A stretch of 64,000 nucleotides of DNA, taken from Thelephora terrestris (Eukaryota; Basidiomycota; Agaricomycetes; Thelephorales; Thelephoraceae). Below, one piece after another: positions 57,258-64,000 of the stretch. The notes under the pieces were generated by a model. That model ran no database searches. It had not been told where the DNA came from and saw only the letters and a list, made by a program, of their open reading frames with translations. How positions within the stretch are numbered: the first letter of the stretch is position 1; each line of letters begins with the position of its first letter. The translations under genes were made by a program, and so were the position numbers. The stretch lies in assembly GCA_015956445.1 (NCBI GenBank), contig WIUZ02000007.1:1364001-1428000 (forward strand), given 5' to 3'.

Positions 57258-59030
57258 ATGACCAGCTGCACACTCCCTTTGCTAGAGGTCCTAAACGACT
57301 CAATCTCCTCCGGTCGGTTCGCGGACACGAAGATAATCTTATACTCGCGAAGAGATAGCACTACCGGGACCATTTTCAAGCCCAAGGCGTTGTACGCGAG
57401 CAGACACGTGTTGAAATCCGTGCCGTATTTCAGCGACCGTGAGTTCCGTTTTATCCTCCTTCCCCACTCACAGGGCAAGTCGATTGAAACGGTCTCTTTG
57501 GAGTGCTCTCTGGAGGATTCGCAGAGTCAAAGTCAAAGGATTTCTCGGAACCCGTCGACGAGGATGAGCAGGCCGAGGATTACGGATACTACTCCGATAG
57601 TGATCTCGAGGACGATATTGATGATGCGGGGGAAGCACTGGAGGAGACGACTCCTCTGAGAGGCGGCTCGTATTACCATTTTTGCCTCCCCACCAACAGC
57701 CAGAAGCCTGTACAAACTGACGGAGAGTGGGAGGGCCCCTCTGGGAAAGGGGCAGTAATCAAGATCTGCGATATTGCCTTCATTACGTGCGTCTCACAAA
57801 ATAGATCCCAACGCACTACTGATGCCTTTGCAGATTTCGGGCCTTTCTAATCTATCTATACACCGGTCATATCGAGTTTGCACCCTACGGATCGGATGCA
57901 AATCGGAGGTCAAGGAGTACCGAGGTGGTTTCCCTGTCAAAGGATTCGATACCTCGACCATCACCAAAGTCAATCTATAGACTCGCGGACAAGGTATCCT
58001 CTATCTTCCTCCGTGATGAAAGTGGGCTGACAACCCGTCGAGTACGACATCCTTCCTCTAAAAACTCTCGCCCTGAACAATATCAGGGATGGACTGGAGC
58101 GATGTGATACCGTGGAAGAAGTGTTCAGCGAGTTTTCGTCAAGGCAAGTTGTCAACGCCAGATTCTACGCTAAGGGAAACGCACTGACGAGGGGACAAGA
58201 ACAGACACCAGGAAGTCCGGATCATGCATGCTAACCACCTGACGTCGGTCTTGTCTCGTGCGAACGAGGAGTCTGCCCAGGACCTGTGGGATCAAATTGA
58301 AGAAAAGATTGACTGTTATATCAACGGAGACCTGGACCACGCAGTGGACGCGGTCATCCTCTTGTGGAAACTTTCCAAGGGGTATGCGAACTGTTCTATA
58401 GACACAGCCGGTGTCTAGTCCTGCAGATGAGACAAATGTTGACCCCGGCGGCACGTGCAACATCGGATGGCGCGGGACAAGCCCTTCACCCAACTCATCT
58501 GCTCCCTTGCTACGAGCGTGGTAGGTTCTCTCCTCATGTGCATTACCCTGGCCCCATAGCCCCGTCTAGCTAGAGGTCGAAGCTCCTCGAAATCTTGCGT
58601 TTAAACGACATCCGGTCCAACACCTCCGCGAACCTGACCTCAGAGCTCTCCTCCAGATATAAGTCTCGGCGTGTGTCATTTTCGAATCAGGGCGTAGTTG
58701 CCCAATCGCACGTGTATCAAAAACAGACAAGAAGTCATCGCGATTATGCGAGCTATTGTACGGCGGGTTTACGTTGAGAGCATCCCGTGGTGGTAATACA
58801 GCACATCGTGCCGGGGCATTGAGGGTTGCAAATCGCGTCTTCCTGCACTGTCGAAGCCCTGGCTGCGATATCCAGAACAACACTACCCTTTGGCGTTACT
58901 TGGATCGAGCGTCGACTGCCCACGAGATCATCCGACAGGACTCTTTCTGGAGTATGTTGGTTGTGGGTTTTCCCGGTTCAGTCGGAGTCGTGCCTCAGGC
59001 TTGCAAAGGTTGCGAGGAAGCGTTACTGGA
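57258..59030 (+). pseudogene. BTB copy D, degraded
   Basis: The first part is recognisable: SSGRFADTKIILYSRRDS, SEPVDEDEQAEDYGYYSDS, FRAFLIYLYTGHIEFAPYG, SPKSIYRLADK and EVFSEFSSR. The exon 2 frame meets TGA soon after the acceptor near 57472. After LLWKLSKG most of the second BTB unit is deleted. Only remnants near 58470-58660 match the final helices, in broken frames. The zinc-ribbon tail (about 58830-59025, FLHCRSPGCDIQNNTT to QACKGCEE) has lost several cysteine contexts. It is the most decayed copy. Confidence 0.78.
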
Positions 59031-59963
59031 CCACCCAACCCTACAATCTTTGTCCCGTAGAAGTCCCTCTTGGCATTCCGGGTCCAGTGTGTGTGCACCG
59101 GTGATTTCGTAGTGTTCAAGCAAGCCCGAGTTTCTTCACTTGATCCTTCGCAATCAAAATGACCACGTCGACCTTCACCACAGCCGGCGAACTCTCTCCC
59201 CTTTCTCCCTCCCATTCAGGACCCTGCGCCTTCCAAGACTCACTCTCCGTTCCTTTCGTCACCTCCCTCCTCGTCCTCCATTCACAAACGTGATACACCT
59301 GGCGGCCAACCCCTCACACCTCCCCTCATAGACCCCGTCCAACCAGACAAGCCTGTCGGTGGCATGCAACCCCTCGCTTCTGTCGGCGCGCCAAGGGTCG
59401 AGAGTCGCAACGGGTTCTTTTCGCCGATCTGAGGGTGCCACGCGACGAAAGAGGAGTGGATGAGGATGAGGCAAGTTTTGGGGCGAGGCGCTCTTCGTGG
59501 ATGAGCACTCAAATGGGGTCGACACCACTCTATCTATTGCGTTTCGTCCGCCATCTGAAGTGCTGTTATGGATTTCGTCAAGAGGTGGAGGTTGTGTCGA
59601 GGATGAAGAGGCCAAGTAAAAAATAAGCCCTGAGTGTAATACATGCGCTCGCGGCATGAGATTGAGAATGACACTGTTCTATAAGGTACCTGTGTCACAA
59701 TGGAGACGGTCAGAGCGGCAAAGGTGGGGGCACCTTCCGAGGTTCCGACTTCCGATCCGCAGCTGCAGGCCACGGCATCTCGGGCGGGATTGCGCGGGCC
59801 GCCCGGGAAACCCCGTGCAGCTTGACGGCCGCGATTTCCCACGACTCGAGAGTCGACAGTTGTGCTATACCCCGCATCCACCACTGCGCGGCACGCTGCA
59901 TAATAGCAGACCCTTCTTTGATCAAGCTGTGGCTACATTTCCCCCTCCCATCTGCACAAGCCA
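59031..59963. other. Spacer before the F-box remnant
   Basis: Short proline/serine-rich frames occur on both strands (for example about 59235-59430 plus, 59979-59710 minus). None has a recognisable domain. Confidence 0.4.
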
Positions 59964-61338
59964 ATGCCACCTTCGGCATCTACCGACAGTGACAAGCTAA
60001 CTCAACGAGATCGTCCGGTGTGAGCATCGTACATGTCATCTAAACCGAATCACGAACTTATGCAGTACACAGGGAAACTAATATCGAATCCATACGGGCT
60101 TTAGAGGAGCAAATCATGGAGCACGAGAAGGCGATCATATCACTCAAACGCGCCCGGAACTCATTATTGGGCGTGTCCAAACTTCCGCCCGAAATACTCG
60201 GGATATTTTCCGTCGGAATGTCACCCTCAAGTCAGATTTTGGCCAATTAGAGGAGACATCTCACAACTTCCTGTTTGTTTCTCATCACTTGTTCGAGGTC
60301 GCCTCGGGTACCCCTGAGCTTTGGGGTTTCTGGGCAACAACCTGGAAGATTGGGCAGAACGACACCTCCGACACCCAACGGCCCCACTCGACAATGGAGG
60401 ACCATAAAAATGGGGCCCTCTCAACGCCAGCGTGCAAAACGCGCTCCAGGATCGAGCCAAGTGGGGGACCATACGGCGCATCCATTTCGACGCCCATCCA
60501 GAATTCTTCAACTCTACTCTCTCTGCTGGCCAGGTGCGAAGAGATTCGGTCCATTAGTGTGGAGTCGGTTGTTTTACAGTGCGATAACGACAATGGGTAC
60601 TACGAATCACCCGACATCTCGGATTTCCTTGCCTACTACCATTTCCACAAACTGCAACACCTCGAGCTCCATAACTGCACAATCTCGTCGTGGGATCTCA
60701 TGGTACTCAACACTTCTGTGCTCACAACCTTAAGCCTCGTCAGTCAATATCCTTCACCCACGATAACTTTATCCCAACTACTCTCAATACTTCGCCCCAA
60801 CCCTTATCTCGAGGAAATCACACTTGACGGATGTACGGTCCCCTCTGACGGCGGCGGCGAGACTTCTCGAGTACAACTCGCCCATTTGAGGGCCCTCACG
60901 TTGGCTGGGCGCACGCGACCTGTCTTCACCCTTCTCCACCTACTATACTATCCAAGAAACCTGAATTGTTTGTTTATCGACCTATTGGACACCGGAGTCG
61001 GGAATATTTCAGGAATCATCGGACCGTACCTTCAGGACTACCTTCGACGTCGTGGAAGGTCTCGAAATGGGCTCCGACTTTACCTTTCCACCGATGAGGA
61101 TCGCATTCGATTCAGGGTGTTGAAACTGGGACTTAGAGAAGGGCTTCTGGGTAGCGTCTCCCTGCGCTGCCCCCATTCTGGCTGTGATCTGCACGACAAC
61201 CCCACATCTCATCGTTCGCTTGGACCAAGGCGCCCACGAAATCACTCTAGCGCTCCGTATCTGGAGTGCTCTGGTTGTGGGACCTCCAGAACCTGTCCAT
61301 ACGATACCTGTCAAGATTGCGGGAAAAGGTTCAGGTAG
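59964..61338 (+). pseudogene. F-box/LRR remnant fused to a BTB-family zinc ribbon
   Basis: The ATG at 59964 and an intron (donor GTGAGC) lead to a coiled-coil plus F-box start (RALEEQIMEHEKAIISLKRA and GVSKLPPEILG). The F-box then continues in another frame (DIFRRNVTLKSDF and FLFVSHHLFEVASGTPELWG), shifting near 60202. A further stretch (EDWAERHLRHPTAPLD) lies in a third frame and ends in a stop. From about 60520 one open frame covers leucine-rich repeats (LQHLELHNCTISSWDLM and NPYLEEITLDGC). At about 61120 it passes without a break into LKLGLREGLLGSVSLRCPHS and YLECSGCGTSRTCPYDTCQD, the C-terminal module of the BTB genes, stop at 61338. The homology to BTB genes continues into the 3' flank. 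The 5' half is clearly broken; the 3' chimera may still be expressed. Confidence 0.72.
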
Positions 61339-62325
61339 GCTATCATTTCCCATCACCCCTTACATCGAGGCGCAGACTGCCACTTGGAGTGATGTGATCG
61401 CCCGCATTTCGTTGCGCTAGCGTGTCTGTGTACATGGAAAAAATGTAGATTAGGCCCGAAACCGTATCCCGCGCCGATCTATGCTGTGTTCGATTACGCT
61501 AAGAGTTGAGAGTCGCTTGGGATTTTGTTGGCCCACTCGGAGGGGGCCTGTTTCAAGACCAGGTATTCTTTCGTACACTTCTTACTTGTTTCGCAACCAC
61601 CTCTTCTCCCCCTGTCTAATTCCCCCCCCCCCCTCTTGCGTGAAGAAATCGTCTCTGCGCTGGGTGGAAGTGGAGGAAGATCAGACCGCTTGACACAGAG
61701 AGCAAGAGTCTTCTTTGATTTAGTGAAGTGAGCGGTGCCGCTGGGTCAGCCCCTCAGCACTGGGGATTGGAGAGGCGATAATGGAGTGCCAAGACTCAAG
61801 CAGTGCTCTCCCGGTGGTCTGGTCATGCGCATTGAGCGGATCACGACGAGGGAGCCGCAGCCTAGCTGTGCGGAGGTCTGTGACTAGGAAAAGGTGTGTA
61901 TGTTGCTGTGGAACAGGGAACTGCATGTCGGAAAAAATCTGAAATTATGATTACGCGTATTTTTCTCCGACACAGGACAACATTCGGGATCTGACCGTGG
62001 TGATTACACGACAGAGGATCTGACCAAGGTCTTCGTTCGTGACGAAAGTGCTGCATGAAGTTCCATGACAAGGCAGAACGGTTCTGCTCCCGGAGGGTGG
62101 TCTTCGAATAAGTCCTGTACGCAACGCCACACTCTCGATATGCCAATGGGTGACAGAGCATGGTGCTCAGTGATGCTGGGAATCGTTGACCTCACCTTTG
62201 AGATTGCCTAGGAGCCGTTGTGTCCCCCGCATAATCCTGTCCCTGCTGGGAGGATCGGACGGTACCCAACTTCTCCCACCTCACGTGCTGCGTACTGGTC
62301 ACAAGCTAAAGGAAGTAAACCGGTG
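61339..62325. other. 3' flank of the BTB-type tail, then no gene
   Basis: The first 150 bp resemble the 3' flanks of BTB copies A to C (TTTCGTTGCGCTAG and following). Nothing recognisable lies beyond. Confidence 0.4.
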
Positions 62326-62703
62326 TCATGAGCGCACACGGTTCGAGACCCCCAAGGATGACCTCGGCTTCTTCTGAGCAAGTGAGGAGCGAGTCGCCGT
62401 CCCCGGAAGCCTCCAAATGATGGGCGTTCGGATGCGAATCACCGTGTGGTCCGAAAGATCTATGTAGTACGGTATGTGAGCAGATTGTTCAGGATACCAG
62501 AAGGTTCCAGACGGCGGTGACTCTCCAATGACGATTGTGTTCTCCCCGACCAGGAGGGTAACAAATCGTCGTATCTCCTGTTTGGTCTTCGGCTTCCTTG
62601 ACGTTGCGACCGCAGTCGATAGCACCACCAAGATCCGGGCCATTGTTGTGGGACGTTTGAGCGACTCAAGTGACAGCGCGCGTGGCGAGAGTGAGCCCCC
62701 CAC
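62326..62703 (-). CDS. Possible hypothetical exon
   Basis: A minus-strand frame with MARILVVLSTAVATSRKPKT, KQEIRRFVTLLVGENTIVIG and HIPYYIDLSDHTVIRIRTPI has a globular-protein composition and a predicted beta-rich pattern. No domain, partner exon or promoter was identified, and the start is unclear (ATG at 62703 or 62643). It could be part of a gene whose other exons I missed, or chance. Confidence 0.25.
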   Translation of the reverse strand: MGGSLSPRALSLESLKRPTTMARILVVLSTAVATSRKPKTKQEIRRFVTLLVGENTIVIGESPPSGTFWYPEQSAHIPYYIDLSDHTVIRIRTPIIWRLPGTATRSSLAQKKPRSSLGVSNRVRS

Positions 62704-63244
62704 GTCTTCTCAGGGAATTGTAGTGGCCACGTGATGAGTGGGTGCCGGAGAATTTCAATTTGGAAGCGACCGCAAAGTATTGCCGAATGGAAAGATAACG
62801 ACCCCACCGGTGGGAAAGCGAGGAAGGGATTGAACTAAAAGATGTGTGACGGTGGAATTGGGTTCAAGCCTGCTGATCACGTACGTTTTTTTGAAGGCTA
62901 ATAAAGCCTGCAATGATCTCCACGATCACCAATAAAAGCTAGGCGGTGTTTTATTAAACGCCCTATCGAAGCAGGAAAAACCTTGTGACCTCCCGAACGT
63001 GGTCCAGGCGAGCGGCGTAGATAGAGACTGGCGAGTGATATCTGTGCACCCGTCGTTGAAGGTTTGTGGCCAAAGTTCGCGATATCGAAAGAGCGGTTGA
63101 GAAAAGACCTCGGAACGCTTCCGGGCATAGCGTTGTGCGCGGCTGGACACCCAGCGGCGAAAGCATCTCGGCTTTCGCTGGAAGTGGCCGCTGGGCTAGC
63201 CGTAATGGAACGAAGGCATCCGCATCCGAGTCAGCCACTGATCA

Positions 63245-63321
63245 CAATGGAACGGAAAAAAATCTTTTTACAATGGAACGGAGTAAAATCTTTTACAATG
63301 GAGCGGAGTAAAATCTTTTTC
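63245..63321 (+). repeat. Three tandem 25-26-bp units upstream of the metallothionein-like gene
   Basis: CAATGGAACGGAGTAAAATC-type units start at 63245, 63271 and 63296. They end about 110 bp before a TATA box and 275 bp before the ATG at 63596, a position suitable for upstream activating sites. Each unit contains TCTTTT after AAAA. Confidence 0.85.
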
Positions 63322-63431
63322 AGAGGCAGTGTGAACTCGGGGTCCGTCCCTGAGCCACCCTAGGCGCCACCATTCATTCCTTCGGCCACCGCCTGCCACC
63401 GCTAGGCGTGGAAAACCAGAGCAGCGAAGGC

Positions 63432-63439
63432 TATAAAAG
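63432..63439 (+). promoter_or_regulatory. TATA box of the metallothionein-like gene
   Basis: TATAAAAG in GGCTATAAAAGCTCACC, 157 bp before the ATG. It is followed by a pyrimidine-rich leader (TTCTACTTTTCACCC) typical of highly expressed fungal genes. Confidence 0.65.
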
Positions 63440-63595
63440 CTCACCAGAAACCCTCCAAGGGTTCCTCAGTTCCCCACTGCTTCTACTTTTCACCCAACCT
63501 TCTAACAACGGTCTGCACATCCGCGTATCTGCACGGCTTATCATTCTGATCTCCCTTCTCCTTACCAGCAAACCACCTCATCCTCATTATATAAC

Positions 63596-63750
63596 ATGGC
63601 CGGCTGCGTCTGCGAATGTTCCTGCACCGGAACCTGCGAATGCGTAAAGAAGTTCGCCACACCCCTCGTTGTGCTCGCCGTGTGGGATTTATACTGACCC
63701 GCGTCCACAGCTGCGTGTGCAAGCCTGGTCAAACCGTGTGCCATTGCTAA
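63596..63750 (+). CDS. Metallothionein-like cysteine-rich peptide
   Basis: The ATG at 63596 gives MAGCVCECSCTGTCEC, then GTAAAG. A 67-bp intron would end at CAG (63710), followed by bases that read CVCKPGQTVCHC and TAA at 63750. Clustered C-x-C motifs and the CKPG...C-x-C ending are typical of small basidiomycete metallothioneins of 25-40 residues, which bind Cu, Zn or Cd in the cytosol. One problem is that the obvious GT..AG pair leaves the two Cys-rich parts one base out of phase. An acceptor 13 bases further on (after GTGTGCAAG) keeps the frame but drops four residues. The next-best explanation is a one-base indel. The tandem repeats and TATA box upstream support a regulated gene. Confidence 0.68.
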
Positions 63751-63914
63751 GCGCTGAGCGTGTGCGCCCCCGCCGTGCTACGAATCGTCTTGTTGTTACA
63801 TTCTCCTGTACCCGCCCGTGATGGCTAAGCTGTAAACGTGAAAATCGAAAACCCATACAATTTGCTTCTCATTATCTTGTTTGATCGTCCAGGTCCCGTA
63901 TACATTCTGGTGGT

Positions 63915-63922
63915 TATAAAAG
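63915..63922 (+). promoter_or_regulatory. TATA box of a gene beyond the right edge
   Basis: TATAAAAG in GGTTATAAAAGGTACG, 78 bp before the window ends, resembles the TATA box at 63432. A second gene, possibly a tandem relative, may start just outside. Confidence 0.35.
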
Positions 63923-64000
63923 GTACGACGCGTGATGATTCCACCGGCAGTGTCGTGTCCTTGTTATCACTGGCAGTGAGCTCGGAGATATCTGTGGCTG

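Noticed and set aside
1-64000. tRNA genes, rRNA genes or CRISPR arrays
   Set aside because: GGTTCGA-like strings occur (for example near 62340 and 28263), but no cloverleaf could be formed by eye. No rRNA was recognised. Regularly spaced repeats here are satellites, and CRISPR is not expected in a fungal genome.

Overview
The window is nuclear DNA of a filamentous basidiomycete, most likely an agaricomycete. Genes are split by many short GT..AG introns of about 50-70 bp. The recognisable families (KDZ transposase with a CxC2 cluster, expanded BTB proteins, F-box/LRR proteins, M50B-like peptidase) are typical of agaricomycetes. About half of the window is mobile DNA.

Layout. (1) 1.7-3.1 kb: a conserved M50B-like membrane peptidase, minus strand. 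(2) 4.9-13.8 kb: three members of an unnamed orphan family that share a C-terminal module. Only the copy at 7.4-8.8 kb looks whole. The first has an in-frame stop, and the third is cut off by a retrotransposon. A pair of self-nested 411-bp TA-target MITEs lies between them. (3) 13.8-18.5 kb: a 5'-truncated Ty1/copia element, minus strand, with one stop codon in an otherwise open gag-pol frame. (4) 18.5-38.2 kb: a very large (about 19.7 kb) KDZ-type DNA transposon. It is bounded by 1.7-2.1 kb inverted arms made partly of satellite-like CCAAT-bearing repeats. It encodes an apparently intact KDZ transposase and at least three other multi-exon genes of unknown role. (5) 40.1-61.3 kb: a tandem cluster of dual-BTB/zinc-ribbon genes. 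Copy A is split by a 6.5-kb DNA transposon with 30-bp perfect terminal repeats and a perfect 8-bp target duplication. Copy B appears intact. Copy C has a 2-base frameshift. Copy D is degraded. A fifth zinc-ribbon tail is fused to a decayed F-box/LRR gene. Ribosomal protein uS10 sits inside this cluster. (6) 63.6 kb: a tiny cysteine-rich metallothionein-like gene with a TATA box and upstream 26-bp repeats.

The most novel item is the 6.5-kb element at 40279-46783. Its coding region joins an Ulp1-type cysteine protease, a BED-like zinc finger and a transposase core with a P-element-like D-x2-H-x2-K-x2-RN motif. It appears intact and recently inserted. The giant KDZ element with cargo genes is the second. 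Gene models were spliced by eye from canonical splice sites, so exon edges are approximate unless stated.
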